Source: Sheuella sp.
GTDB taxonomy: Bacteria; Pseudomonadota; Gammaproteobacteria; Burkholderiales; Burkholderiaceae_B
Assembly: GCA_030650995.1 (NCBI GenBank)
Contig: JAUSCY010000058.1
Coordinates: forward strand, 16,736-80,735
Length of the DNA stretch: 64,000 nucleotides
Direction of reading: 5' to 3'
Shown here one piece after another: positions 45,989 through 55,518 of this stretch (its first letter is position 1; each line of letters begins with the position of its first letter). The notes beneath the pieces were generated by a model. It was not told the origin of the DNA. It made no database searches and saw only the letters and a program-made list of their open reading frames with translations. Both the position numbers and the translations under genes were made by a program.

Positions 45989-47213
45989 AGGACTGAATCA
46001 GCCTTGTGGTGGTGTAGAGACGCGGGGCGATTGAAGAAATCAGTATATATTCAGCATCATCTGAATGCGCACCAAAGCCTTGCAAGCCAAAGCTCTCAAT
46101 CACACCACCGCGAGCACGCAGCGAAGCGTAGGCAGCATCTGTGCCACCGCCTGTCGCGGTTTCCAGCACATTCATTTTCCAGTTGATTTCAGCCGCGAGA
46201 GACTGGGCAAGCTTTGCTGCGGCACGCCCCTTGTCTGTCGGACTCAGCGGTGGGCGACCTCGCAACAACTCAATTTTGACCTCGGTGTCCGGGATGAGTT
46301 TATTTTTAATACGTTCATTTAACGTTTGCTCGACCGCATCAAAATCACTCAGGCGTTCGGCTCGTACATCCGCCGTGGCGTGTGCCTCGGATGGAATCAT
46401 ATTGGGTACGGTGCCCGCCTTGGCCAGCGTCCAGTTCAGTTTCAAACCATTTTGTGGATCGGACAAATCGCGCATCTGCAAAATCTGATGCGACATTTCA
46501 TATAAGGCATTTCGACCATAATCAGGATTAGCGCCCGAATGCGAGGCCCGGCCCTTTACTGTCAGATTCGCACGCGCAATACTGGAGGTTGCCAGCCGCA
46601 CATAATCACCTTTGATGCTGCTGCCCTCAAAAGAAATCACCAGATCATTTTGCTCTCCTAGCGCAATGATCCTGTCGCGCGAACCGGGTGAGCCAATTTC
46701 CTCATCTGCATTAATCAGCACGGTCAGCTCACCGAATGCATCGATTTTCAAGTCCTTGATCATCCTCAGAGTATGCAGAATGACTGCAATACCTGCCTTG
46801 TCATCTGCAATCCCGAGTCCGAAGGCTTTGTCGCCCTCCACCCGGAATGGTTGTTTGGCCAGATCACCGCGCTGATAGACAGTGTCCATGTGCGCGATCA
46901 GGGCGATTTTCGAATCTCCTTTGCCTTTGAGGCTTGCCTGCACCATGGAACCTGTTGTAGCGGGTGCTGTTGGTGGAATCACTACGGGTGACAGGCCTAA
47001 CGACAAGAGCTCCTGCTCGATCAGCTGGCGAATCCTGATCAGTCCCTCCGCATCCCTGCTGCCCGACTCGACAGAAACCAGCTTGTCAAGGGTCTGAAGT
47101 AAAAGCGGGGACTGCTGTTGCGCGAGCTGATGGATCACAGGAGGTTCTATATTTTGCGCTGCAACACCACGCACCACCACACAAAACAAACCTGTTATTA
47201 ACAGTCGCAGCAT
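45978..47213 (-). CDS. secreted M20-family metallopeptidase (carboxypeptidase G2-like)
   Basis: 411 residues with a signal peptide (cut near GVAAQ). Zinc-site motifs are LIAHMDTVYQRGD (His and Asp), GLGIADDKAGIAVILHTL, the catalytic Glu pair in LINADEEIGSPGSRD, and a dimerisation domain with KGRASHSGANPDYGRNA. Relatives such as Cpg2 remove C-terminal glutamate from folates; others act on dipeptides. It probably works in the periplasm. The gene overlaps the 3' end of yhhQ, convergent. Confidence 0.9.
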   Translation of the reverse strand: MLRLLITGLFCVVVRGVAAQNIEPPVIHQLAQQQSPLLLQTLDKLVSVESGSRDAEGLIRIRQLIEQELLSLGLSPVVIPPTAPATTGSMVQASLKGKGDSKIALIAHMDTVYQRGDLAKQPFRVEGDKAFGLGIADDKAGIAVILHTLRMIKDLKIDAFGELTVLINADEEIGSPGSRDRIIALGEQNDLVISFEGSSIKGDYVRLATSSIARANLTVKGRASHSGANPDYGRNALYEMSHQILQMRDLSDPQNGLKLNWTLAKAGTVPNMIPSEAHATADVRAERLSDFDAVEQTLNERIKNKLIPDTEVKIELLRGRPPLSPTDKGRAAAKLAQSLAAEINWKMNVLETATGGGTDAAYASLRARGGVIESFGLQGFGAHSDDAEYILISSIAPRLYTTTRLIQSFKP

Positions 47214-47408
47214 AGCCAGATTCCTTGTTACCGTTTAATCCGAAGGATATTGAAAATATATTTGCGCCCAGCATAACCTGCGGCATTGGTCGGAATACGA
47301 AAAGTCGCTGCATATTTGGTCTGCGCCCGTTAAACTGCGGGGTATCCAGTGGGTGTCAGGTTCAGTCTGCACCCTAAAAATGAATTCTTATACCGGAGAT
47401 CACAGATC

Positions 47409-48563
47409 ATGGCTGTCATTACCAATGTGGAAGACTTGCGCGTGCTTGCAAAAAAACGTGTGCCGCGCATGTTTTATGACTACGCCGACTCAGGCTCATG
47501 GACCGAAAGCACTTATCGTGCAAACGAGAGCGATTTCCAGAAAATCAAATTACGACAACGCATTCTGGTCAACATGGAGCACCGCTCAACCGTCACCAAC
47601 ATGATTGGTCAGCGCGTCGCGATGCCCGTGGCCATTGCGCCGACAGGGCTGACAGGGATGCAACATGCCGATGGTGAAATCCTGGCTGCAAAGGCTGCCC
47701 GCGACTTTGGCATACCGTTCACGCTCTCGACGATGAGTATCTGCTCCATCGAAGATGTCGCGCAAGGCACTGACGGACATCCTTTCTGGTTTCAGTTATA
47801 TGTCATGAAAGATCGTGATTTCATCGAGCGCCTGATTGAGCGCGCCAAAGCAGCAAATTGCTCCGCACTGGTTCTGACACTGGATTTACAAATCCTCGGG
47901 CAGCGCCATAAGGATTTGAAGAACGGTCTGAGTGCTCCGCCAAAAATGACACTCGCTAACCTGATCGATATTGCGACTAAACCACGCTGGGCAATGGGAA
48001 TGCTCGGTACGCCACGCAGACAGTTCGGCAATATTGTCGGGCACGTCAAAGGCGTGACAGACATGAGCAAACTCAGCGAATGGACGAGCTCGCAATTTGA
48101 TCCCGCACTGAATTGGGGTGACGTGGAATGGATCAAAAAACGCTGGGGCGGCAAACTCATTCTTAAAGGCATTCAGGATGTGGAGGATGCGCGCATGGCT
48201 GTAAACAGCGGTGCGGACGCGCTGATCGTGAGTAATCACGGAGGCCGCCAGCTCGACGGCGCCAACTCAAGCATCCAGTCACTGCCTGCGATTGTCGATG
48301 CCGTCGGCAAACAAATAGAAATACACATGGATGGCGGCATACGCAGCGGTCAGGACGTACTCAAAGCGCGCGCGCTCGGTGCGCAGGGCTGCTACATCGG
48401 CCGTGCCTTTCTCTATGGACTAGGCGCCATGGGCGGTCCCGGAGTCACGAAGGTCCTCGAGATGCTCCATAAAGAACTCGATCTGACGATGGCTTTCTGC
48501 GGCCACACAGATATTGAAACTGTCGATAAAAGCCTCCTCTTACCAGGCACCTATCCAACCTGA
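47409..48563 (+). CDS. FMN-dependent alpha-hydroxyacid oxidase/dehydrogenase (LldD family)
   Basis: 384 residues from the ATG at 47409. Family positions are RVPRMFYDYADSGSWTE, the FMN region MPVAIAPTGLTGMQHADGE, HPFWFQLYV, the catalytic His block VSNHGGRQLDG and HMDGGIRSGQDVLKA. Candidates include L-lactate, glycolate and mandelate; this LDLQILGQRHKD subgroup is often labelled L-lactate dehydrogenase in betaproteobacteria, but the substrate is unproven. No lactate permease is adjacent. Confidence 0.9.
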   Translation: MAVITNVEDLRVLAKKRVPRMFYDYADSGSWTESTYRANESDFQKIKLRQRILVNMEHRSTVTNMIGQRVAMPVAIAPTGLTGMQHADGEILAAKAARDFGIPFTLSTMSICSIEDVAQGTDGHPFWFQLYVMKDRDFIERLIERAKAANCSALVLTLDLQILGQRHKDLKNGLSAPPKMTLANLIDIATKPRWAMGMLGTPRRQFGNIVGHVKGVTDMSKLSEWTSSQFDPALNWGDVEWIKKRWGGKLILKGIQDVEDARMAVNSGADALIVSNHGGRQLDGANSSIQSLPAIVDAVGKQIEIHMDGGIRSGQDVLKARALGAQGCYIGRAFLYGLGAMGGPGVTKVLEMLHKELDLTMAFCGHTDIETVDKSLLLPGTYPT

Positions 48564-48609
48564 GCTGTAGATCATTTAAATATTTTTAAACAAGGAAAAT
48601 CAGTACATC

Positions 48610-49137
48610 ATGTCAGAACACGCACACATTGATCCCTCTAATAAAAAAATCGCTTTATTGATCGCGATCCTGGCACTGTGCCTCGCGATCACTGAAACAC
48701 TCAGCAAGGCCTACCAGACTGAAGTCATCACCAAACAAGTTGAAGCTTCCAACCTGTGGGCGTTCTTTCAGGCGAAATCAGTACGTAAAACCAGCACTGA
48801 GTTAGCACTGGAATCGATCAAGACACTGGCACCCGCCAATGATGAAAAGTCTGAAGCACTTATCAAAAAATGGTCTGCGGCGGTCAAACGTTATGACACA
48901 GAGCCCGAGACAGGTGAGGGTCGTAAAGAACTGGCTGCACGTGCCAAAAAAGCGGAACAGCTCGGCAATATTGCGAATCACAAATATCATAATTTTGAGA
49001 TCGCCTCCGGCATGCTTCAAGTGGCGATTGTGCTCGCCTCAGCCAGCATTATTACCGCCGTCGGTATGTTAGGCATGCTCTCGGGCGGGCTAGGATTTGT
49101 TGCAGTAGGGTTTTCTATTTACGCAATGTTCTTTTAA
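48610..49137 (+). CDS. DUF4337 membrane protein
   Basis: 175 residues. One helix near the N terminus (about 13-30), then the DUF4337 core TEVITKQVEASNLWAFFQAKSVRKTS, a charged coiled-coil middle, and two C-terminal helices. Family of unknown function. It starts 46 bases after the hydroxyacid oxidase gene and is followed after 20 bases by phoD. Confidence 0.83.
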   Translation: MSEHAHIDPSNKKIALLIAILALCLAITETLSKAYQTEVITKQVEASNLWAFFQAKSVRKTSTELALESIKTLAPANDEKSEALIKKWSAAVKRYDTEPETGEGRKELAARAKKAEQLGNIANHKYHNFEIASGMLQVAIVLASASIITAVGMLGMLSGGLGFVAVGFSIYAMFF

Positions 49138-49157
49138 ACGCCAGGTAACCCTGACCT

Positions 49158-50750
49158 ATGTTTCTGCCTGGCACCCCGTCCCCGAAACGCCGTCGACTCA
49201 TTCAAGGGATCACCTCAACGATCGCCTTGATTGGCTTGCCAGATGCTGTATGGAGTAAGCAAGCCTGGGCTGCCGATCCGTTCACCATGGGTGTTGCGAG
49301 CGGCTCGCCCACCAGCGATTCGATTGTGCTGTGGACCAGACTGGATCCGCTGGCAGTTGACGCGGCGGGCCTGACTACACAAAAAATCCCTGTCACCTGG
49401 CAGTTGGCGCACGATGAACGGTTTTCCCGTATTGCCAGCCAGGGTGTTATTCAGGCTTTGCCAGCACTTGCCCACTCGGTTCATGCCGAGATAGACGGAC
49501 TCGAACCAGACCGTCATTATTTTTATCGGTTTATAACAGGATCGGTCACCAGTCCTACAGGTAGGACAAGAACATTTCCTGATGCCCGCACTGCCGTTAA
49601 TCGATTACGTTTAGCCTACGCATCCTGCCAGCAATGGGGCAATGGTTTTTATAGTGCCTATCGCCATATGCTCGCCGAAAACCTTGATCTGGTCATGTTT
49701 CTGGGCGATTACATGTACGAGTACCCCTCCTCTCGTCCTAAAGATATCAGGCCGACTACCGGGGGCTGGGTTACCACGCTTGAGGGCTACAGGAAGCGTT
49801 ACGCCTTGCACAAATCAGATCTGGATTTGCAGGCAATGCATGCCGCGGCGCCCTGGCTGATCACCTGGGATGATCATGAAGTTCAAAATGATTACGCGGG
49901 AACACAACAAGGCAACTCAGGCCCTCCCGTATCGGATTTCATGGCACGCCGTCGCGCGGCATACCAAGCCTTTTACGAACATATGCCAGTCAGGCTCGCA
50001 AGCTTTAAGTCTCTGATCGCTGACGCAGGTGAAAACGTCAGGATTTTTGGCAGTCATACCTTCGGACAACTTGCGTCGTTTTATATGCTGGATAACCGTC
50101 AATACAGAGATCCCCAAGCCTGTAACCCGAACAACGGTATCGGCTCAAGCAAGATCAACCCTGAGCACTGTGCATCATTGAATCAACCGCAACGCACGTT
50201 TCTCGGAGAGGAACAAGAAGGCTGGCTGAAGCGGCAATTTGAAAAATCCAGCACCCAGTGGAACGTCATCGGTCAGCAAACCGTACTCGGCCCGCGAAAT
50301 TTTGATACGAAAGGCGGCGTAAAAATTTCAAACGATGGCTGGGATGGTTACCCCCAGGCGCGTCAAAGACTCATTGACGCGATGCGTCAAACCAGATTGC
50401 GTAACCCAGTCGTACTAGGTGGCGACGTGCATGAAAACTGGGTCGGCCATATTTTGTCTGACTACAGACAGCCCGCGAGCGAGGCAGTAGGTGTTGAGTT
50501 TTGCGGCACCTCCATCACTTCGCTGGCGCATACCAGCCAAGACAAAATCGACAAAATGTTACGTGTCAATCCACACTTCATTTTCGCAGACTCGAATTAC
50601 AGAGGCTATGGCGTTGCTGAATTCACGCCTGCAGGCATGACCACAACTTTGCGCGCGGTTGAGGACGCGACAAACCCACAGTCAGGGATCAGAACGCTGG
50701 CGAAATTTGCTGTCGAGTCAGGCCTTCCGACAATCCAAAGGGTTCTTTAG
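49158..50750 (+). CDS. phoD: PhoD-family alkaline phosphatase/phosphodiesterase
   Basis: 530 residues. A twin-arginine signal (RRRLIQGITS at about 11-20) is followed by the PhoD N-terminal domain (FTMGVASGSPTSDSIVLWTRLDP). The calcium/iron phosphatase domain has MFLGDYMYEYPSS, WLITWDDHEVQNDYAG and VLGGDVHENWVGHIL. It is exported folded by Tat and releases phosphate from mono- and diesters. No pho box was identified by eye. Confidence 0.92.
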   Translation: MFLPGTPSPKRRRLIQGITSTIALIGLPDAVWSKQAWAADPFTMGVASGSPTSDSIVLWTRLDPLAVDAAGLTTQKIPVTWQLAHDERFSRIASQGVIQALPALAHSVHAEIDGLEPDRHYFYRFITGSVTSPTGRTRTFPDARTAVNRLRLAYASCQQWGNGFYSAYRHMLAENLDLVMFLGDYMYEYPSSRPKDIRPTTGGWVTTLEGYRKRYALHKSDLDLQAMHAAAPWLITWDDHEVQNDYAGTQQGNSGPPVSDFMARRRAAYQAFYEHMPVRLASFKSLIADAGENVRIFGSHTFGQLASFYMLDNRQYRDPQACNPNNGIGSSKINPEHCASLNQPQRTFLGEEQEGWLKRQFEKSSTQWNVIGQQTVLGPRNFDTKGGVKISNDGWDGYPQARQRLIDAMRQTRLRNPVVLGGDVHENWVGHILSDYRQPASEAVGVEFCGTSITSLAHTSQDKIDKMLRVNPHFIFADSNYRGYGVAEFTPAGMTTTLRAVEDATNPQSGIRTLAKFAVESGLPTIQRVL

Positions 50751-50883
50751 AGCTCAAGGCCTTCCAGCAGGCTGCTGAGTCCTTGCGTAGATCTTTTGGC
50801 GTATATCTTTATGTTGCTAATTTTTGTAAGGTGCTGACTGGATTTTTCAGATCTTAACTTTCTTATTCAACAGGCGATCTCCT

Positions 50884-51525
50884 GTGGACCATCAAACGCT
50901 TGGCCATATCTATCTGATTGATGATGACGCCTCAATCAGGCGAGCGCTTCATGGCACGCTCGATAAACTTGGCTTCACAGTTAGCGCATTTGAAGATGCG
51001 GATACCTTCCTCAAAAATGCCACCCCCGTCTCGCCTGCTGTCATTTTGCTGGATATGAGAATGCCCAGTAAGTCAGGTGTAGAACTTCAGGCGGAATTAT
51101 TAGAGACCGGGTGGCGTACACCCATTATCTTCATCAGCGGCGAAAGCATGCCAGCACAAATTGTGCTGGCAATGAAACAGGGGGCAGCAGACTTTCTGCT
51201 CAAGCCGTTCTCTATGGATGGCTTGCTGCGTGCAATCAATTCCGGATTAGAGCGTGACCACGCAGAACAAAGCGTACTGAATCACACGCTGACTGTGCAG
51301 CAAAAACTAAAATTGCTCACGCCGCGTGAAAAAGCGGTCTGTGCTGAAATCATCTCCGGACGCTCCAACAAAGAGATCGCTCAGGCTAGTAATTCAGCAC
51401 CATCCACTGTCAAGTTACATCGTGCCCGCATACTGAAAAAAATGCAGGTTGAGTCGCTAGGCGATCTGATTGCCTTGCTTAAGGGTATCGATCTTAAGGG
51501 TCTCAGTCTTAGGCAATGCCATTAA
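50884..51525 (+). CDS. FixJ/NarL-type response regulator (orphan)
   Basis: 213 residues. The receiver domain has the acidic pocket IDDDASIRRAL, phospho-acceptor Asp57 in VILLDMRMPSKSG, SGES and Lys107 in LLKPFS. A LuxR-type helix-turn-helix follows from about 147 with LTPREKAVCAEIISGRSNKEIAQ. The start is GTG with only a weak ribosome site. No histidine kinase gene is in the window, so its partner lies elsewhere. The targets are unknown. Confidence 0.9.
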   Translation: MDHQTLGHIYLIDDDASIRRALHGTLDKLGFTVSAFEDADTFLKNATPVSPAVILLDMRMPSKSGVELQAELLETGWRTPIIFISGESMPAQIVLAMKQGAADFLLKPFSMDGLLRAINSGLERDHAEQSVLNHTLTVQQKLKLLTPREKAVCAEIISGRSNKEIAQASNSAPSTVKLHRARILKKMQVESLGDLIALLKGIDLKGLSLRQCH

Positions 51526-51536
51526 AAACTGAGTCC

Positions 51537-52598
51537 TCATTTATTCGTGTTCTTGACGTCAACCAGCCACTCGCGCCAGATGGCAACAATTAATGCCATC
51601 AGTACCGGGCCGATGAACAGTCCGACAAATCCCATGGTTTTTACCCCACCTACCAAACCAAAGAAGGTCGGTAAAAATGGGAGTTTGACCGGACCACCGA
51701 CCAAGCGGGGTCTGAGGGTTTTATCTACGATGAATAGTTCAATCGAACCCCAGGCAAACAAACCGAAACCTGCGATGTGCTGACCAGAGCCCACCAGATA
51801 CAAAGAAACCAGGGTAAAAGACAAAGGCGCCCCGCCTGGGATCATCGCCATAAAGGCGGTCACAACACCCAGCAATACGGGCGATGGTACACCTGCTATC
51901 CAATAAGCCACACCCAATACAACGCCCTCGCCAATCGCGATCAACCCCATGCCTGTGACTGTTGCGCTAATCGTAGCGGGTACGACGCGAGAAAATCTGT
52001 TCCAGCGCAAAGGCAGGATTCTCTCTCCAAGAATATCGAGTTGCCCCATCATGCGATGACCGTCTTTATACACAAACAGCAAGGTAATCAACATGAATAA
52101 GACTGTCAGCATGATATGGAATGCATTGCCTGTCGCAGACAGTACTACGCGATAAATATTGCCGATATTCTGGCCACTGATCAATTCAATCCAGGTACCT
52201 AACGCATGGGGCTGCCCCAGGTATTCAGTCCAGTAAATACCCAGACGCTCCCCTGCGAGCGGTAAGGCGACAATCCAGGCGGGCGGTTCAACGCCGAGCC
52301 GATTGGCTTTCAGCAGCCAGGCAACCAGATTGCTTGCCTCATTGACGGAGTAATAGAGCGCAACAGAAAGCGGCACGACCAGCACCAGAATAATCACCAG
52401 GAGTGCGATCGTAGCGGCAAGCGTGGTGCGCCCCCTGCAAATTAATACCCAGCGCGAATACAGTGGCCAGCTGGCAAATCCAATGATGAGCGCAGCAAGC
52501 ACCGGCACCAGAAAGTCACTGAAAAAATACACACCCGCCGCTAACAGCAAGACCAGTAAAAACCTGACAACGAGATGGACGGGAAGTATCGGCTGCAT
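51537..52598 (-). CDS. AI-2E (PerM) family membrane protein
   Basis: 353 residues from the ATG at 52598. It has about eight helices, with family segments LVPVLAALIIGFASWPLY, LLFVYKDGHRMMGQLD and KTLRPRLVGGPVKLPFLPTFFGLVGGVKTMGFVGLFIGPVLMAL. Members are proposed exporters; substrates are mostly unproven. The ATG overlaps the TGA of the upstream dehydrogenase by one base (TGATG), so translation is coupled. A longer frame to 52736 runs into that gene and is not credible. Confidence 0.85.
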   Translation of the reverse strand: MQPILPVHLVVRFLLVLLLAAGVYFFSDFLVPVLAALIIGFASWPLYSRWVLICRGRTTLAATIALLVIILVLVVPLSVALYYSVNEASNLVAWLLKANRLGVEPPAWIVALPLAGERLGIYWTEYLGQPHALGTWIELISGQNIGNIYRVVLSATGNAFHIMLTVLFMLITLLFVYKDGHRMMGQLDILGERILPLRWNRFSRVVPATISATVTGMGLIAIGEGVVLGVAYWIAGVPSPVLLGVVTAFMAMIPGGAPLSFTLVSLYLVGSGQHIAGFGLFAWGSIELFIVDKTLRPRLVGGPVKLPFLPTFFGLVGGVKTMGFVGLFIGPVLMALIVAIWREWLVDVKNTNK

Positions 52599-53545
52599 CA
52601 GGTCAAAATCCGGATAGGTTTGCCGGCCATCCAGGCCTGAATATCTTCGACTACGTTTGCATAGAAAACGGTAAAGTTTTCCGGGGTTGAGTAACCCAGA
52701 TGCGGTGTCAGCAACGTCCGTGGGACATGACGCCATTCGTCATTGGCAGCCAGCGGCTCGGAATCAAAAACATCCAGTCCGGCACCACCGATCTTGCCTT
52801 GTTCAAGCAGGCTTTTCAGTGCGCCCTGATCGATTAAGCCTGCGCGTGAAGTATTAATCAGATAAGCCGTTGATTTCATCAACTCAAGGCTTGCCGAGTC
52901 CACGATGCCACGTGAACGATCGCTGAGTACCAGGTGCACACTGATTACATCAGAAGTGCTGAAAAGCTCATATTTCGTCACGAGCTTGACACCTGCCTGC
53001 GCTGCGCGCTCTTCGGTCAGGTTGGGACTCCAGGCCACCACATCCATACCAAAGGCTTGACCGACACGTGCCACACACTGTCCAAGATGGCCCGCGCCAA
53101 GCAAGCCCAGGCGTTTACCTTCGAGAGTCGGTGGCATAGAGGTCTGCCAGAGACCCTGTTTCATGTTTTCCGCTTCCTGGGGGATCTTCTTGAACAGCGC
53201 GAGCAAAAGTGACCAGGTGATCTCAGCGGTCGCGCCCCTGCTGAGCGGATCGCCTGGTGCGCCACAGACGACTACGCCCTGTTCGCGGCAAGCTTCGAGA
53301 TCGATCGAGTTATTACGCATACCTGTGGTCACTAACAGGCGCAAATTTGGTAAAGCCTTGATCAGACTTGCCGGGAAGGCGGAGCGTTCGCGCATGGCAA
53401 CGATGACATCAAAGTCAGCCAACACCTCGGCACTGGTATGAGGCTCAATAAAGTCTGAAAAGAAACTGACGTCGGCATTCAAAGACTGCCAGTCAGCCAT
53501 TTCAGGGGCTACTTTCAAATAATCGTCCAATACGGCAATACGCAT
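52598..53545 (-). CDS. D-2-hydroxyacid dehydrogenase family protein
   Basis: 315 residues. The NAD-binding loop GLLGAGHLGQCVARVGQAFG is at about 147-166. VHLVLSDRSRGIVDSASLELMK and the catalytic Glu region GGAGLDVFDSEPL follow, with the His in TPHLGYSTPEN. It reduces 2-oxoacids or oxidises D-hydroxyacids with NAD(P). The substrate is unknown. It is coupled to the AI-2E family gene downstream. Confidence 0.9.
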   Translation of the reverse strand: MRIAVLDDYLKVAPEMADWQSLNADVSFFSDFIEPHTSAEVLADFDVIVAMRERSAFPASLIKALPNLRLLVTTGMRNNSIDLEACREQGVVVCGAPGDPLSRGATAEITWSLLLALFKKIPQEAENMKQGLWQTSMPPTLEGKRLGLLGAGHLGQCVARVGQAFGMDVVAWSPNLTEERAAQAGVKLVTKYELFSTSDVISVHLVLSDRSRGIVDSASLELMKSTAYLINTSRAGLIDQGALKSLLEQGKIGGAGLDVFDSEPLAANDEWRHVPRTLLTPHLGYSTPENFTVFYANVVEDIQAWMAGKPIRILT

Positions 53546-53578
53546 TTATGTCTCCATGTCAGGAATATTGTTGTTTTA

Positions 53579-54313
53579 CTACATTGCCTGTTTGAGGCGG
53601 TTTTCGATCTCATCTTTGGGGATAGCTCCACCAACACGCGTGTCATCGGTAAAAAACAGTGCCGGTGTGCCGCGTACCATCAGCTTTTGCCCAAGAGCGA
53701 CCATCGCATCGATCGGTGTATCGCATTCTACTGTTGGTGGCACCTGACCCTTGAGCATCCAGGCATCCCATGTCGCGCCACGATCTTTCGCACACCAGAT
53801 ATTGCGCACTTTGGTGGTGGAGTCCGGCGACAGGATGGGATAAGGAAAGGTATAAATAGTGACGTTATCAATATCCTTCATCGACTGCCTGAGTTGCTTG
53901 CAATATCCACAATTCGGATCTTCAAATATGGCGACTTTACGCGCGCCAGTGCCTTTAACTTGTTTGAACGACAATTCAAAGGGCAGTTGATCAAAGGGGA
54001 TTTTTGCCAGGGCATCCTGACGCTCACGCGTGATGTCACGACGCGTCATGGCATCGATTAGTGTTCCGTCCAGCACGAACGAGACTTTTTCATCGGTATA
54101 GACCAGGTCCATGCCAAGCTGGATTTCATATAAGCCATACGGTGTCAGACGTACCGCAGTAACAGGTGCCTGATCAAACCGCTCTGAGAATAGTTTTTTA
54201 ATCGCCTGTGTCTTGGCCTCTGCCGCAACATTGGGGGTTTTTTGTGCAACAGCGCCAGTCGCGACAAGGCTCACCAGCAATGCGCCCAGGAATTTAGAGT
54301 AAAGCTTGAACAT
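53579..54313 (-). CDS. dsbC: thiol:disulfide interchange protein DsbC
   Basis: 244 residues with a signal peptide (cut near GAVAQ) and an N-terminal dimerisation domain. The thioredoxin fold has the active site Cys135-Gly-Tyr-Cys138 in EDPNCGYCKQ, and the cis-Pro loop is VRGTPALFF. It repairs wrong disulfide bonds in the periplasm and is kept reduced by DsbD. The ATG is preceded by AGGAGA. It follows a UbiH-type gene by eight bases and is probably in the mltA-ubiH-dsbC transcript. Confidence 0.96.
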   Translation of the reverse strand: MFKLYSKFLGALLVSLVATGAVAQKTPNVAAEAKTQAIKKLFSERFDQAPVTAVRLTPYGLYEIQLGMDLVYTDEKVSFVLDGTLIDAMTRRDITRERQDALAKIPFDQLPFELSFKQVKGTGARKVAIFEDPNCGYCKQLRQSMKDIDNVTIYTFPYPILSPDSTTKVRNIWCAKDRGATWDAWMLKGQVPPTVECDTPIDAMVALGQKLMVRGTPALFFTDDTRVGGAIPKDEIENRLKQAM

Positions 54314-54321
54314 GATTTCTC

Positions 54322-55518
54322 CTAGCGGGATGCGCCACTGATGATCTGCCGCTTGATAAATGGCAGCTTCTCAACGAGGTTCATCCCAATATTACGTAGC
54401 CAGACGACAGGCGCCGCCTTCGCATCAAATAAACGATGTAATCCATCCGTCATCAGCCGCATTGCCATCACAGGCTCCGCACGCGACCGCTGATAACGTC
54501 TGAGCAGGATTGGATCACCCACAGGCCGAAAAGGTTCACGTCCAGTGACAATATCCACAAGCGAATGTACATCGCCCAGCCCCAGATTCAGTCCTTGCCC
54601 CGCAAGAGGATGCACGCGGTGCGCGGCGTCGCCTAACAAAGCCAGTCGATCACCAATCATTGAAGACTGATTTAACGTCAAAGGAAAGCCATGTAATGGC
54701 GAGCATTGCGTCAGCGTGCCAAGCAGTCCTGAGCTCGCCTGAGCCAGCATACTGGAGAGCAATGCTGCCTGTTCGGCGGGATCTTGTGCAAGCAAAGCAT
54801 CTGCTTGCGCCTCTTTCATCGACCAGACCATAGACACCTGATGACCGGCTCGGGTATCAGGTAAAGGAAGCAGCGCCAGCACACCATCGTCTCTGAACCA
54901 TTGCAAGGCTTTGCCATGATGCGGCTTCGCGCAAGTGAAATGCGCAACTAACCCCGTGGCGCCATAAGGCCGGATCTCAGTGGGAATCCCTGCTGCAACA
55001 CGCAGAGGCGACTGTGCACCATCGGCAGCCACCACCAGATCGGCCTGGATGACCGTACCACTCGCCGTGGTCAGTGATCCTGGGCGATAGGAAACAAATT
55101 TCTCATTCACCCAGGGCAAGCCGATAAACTGCACAGCCTGAATCAACACGCGTTCTATCTCACCCGCTTCCACGATCCAGGCAAGCTCAGGCATCGCGTT
55201 TTGCCATGCCCGCAAATTGAGCCGGCCATCGCCATCGCCATAAATTTCCATCGACTGAACAGCCGTCAGACGCCCGGCTGGCAACATATCCCAGACACCA
55301 ATCTGGGATAAGAATTTTTGGCTCGCAGGCGAGATCGCGTAGACACGGGGGTGATACAGATCGGCATCCGCCGCAGCAATCTGGAGCTTTGGACCCAGCA
55401 ATGTGACGGGTTGCCCCCGGCGCGCGAACGCCAGCGCGCAGGCGAGACCAGCGATTCCTGTCCCGCAGACAACAATCGAAGCGCTCAATACCGAAACACC
55501 GTTGGCTGAAACTTTCAT
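54322..55518 (-). CDS. UbiH/UbiF/VisC-family FAD-dependent hydroxylase
   Basis: 398 residues from the ATG at 55518. FAD motifs are VVCGTGIAGLACALAFARRG (about 15-34), VVAADGAQSPLR and the second nucleotide motif LLGDAAHRVHPLAGQGLNLGLGD. Members hydroxylate the ubiquinone ring; which position (UbiH, UbiI, UbiF type) is not decided by eye. The ATG overlaps the mltA stop (ATGA). Confidence 0.9.
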   Translation of the reverse strand: MKVSANGVSVLSASIVVCGTGIAGLACALAFARRGQPVTLLGPKLQIAAADADLYHPRVYAISPASQKFLSQIGVWDMLPAGRLTAVQSMEIYGDGDGRLNLRAWQNAMPELAWIVEAGEIERVLIQAVQFIGLPWVNEKFVSYRPGSLTTASGTVIQADLVVAADGAQSPLRVAAGIPTEIRPYGATGLVAHFTCAKPHHGKALQWFRDDGVLALLPLPDTRAGHQVSMVWSMKEAQADALLAQDPAEQAALLSSMLAQASSGLLGTLTQCSPLHGFPLTLNQSSMIGDRLALLGDAAHRVHPLAGQGLNLGLGDVHSLVDIVTGREPFRPVGDPILLRRYQRSRAEPVMAMRLMTDGLHRLFDAKAAPVVWLRNIGMNLVEKLPFIKRQIISGASR

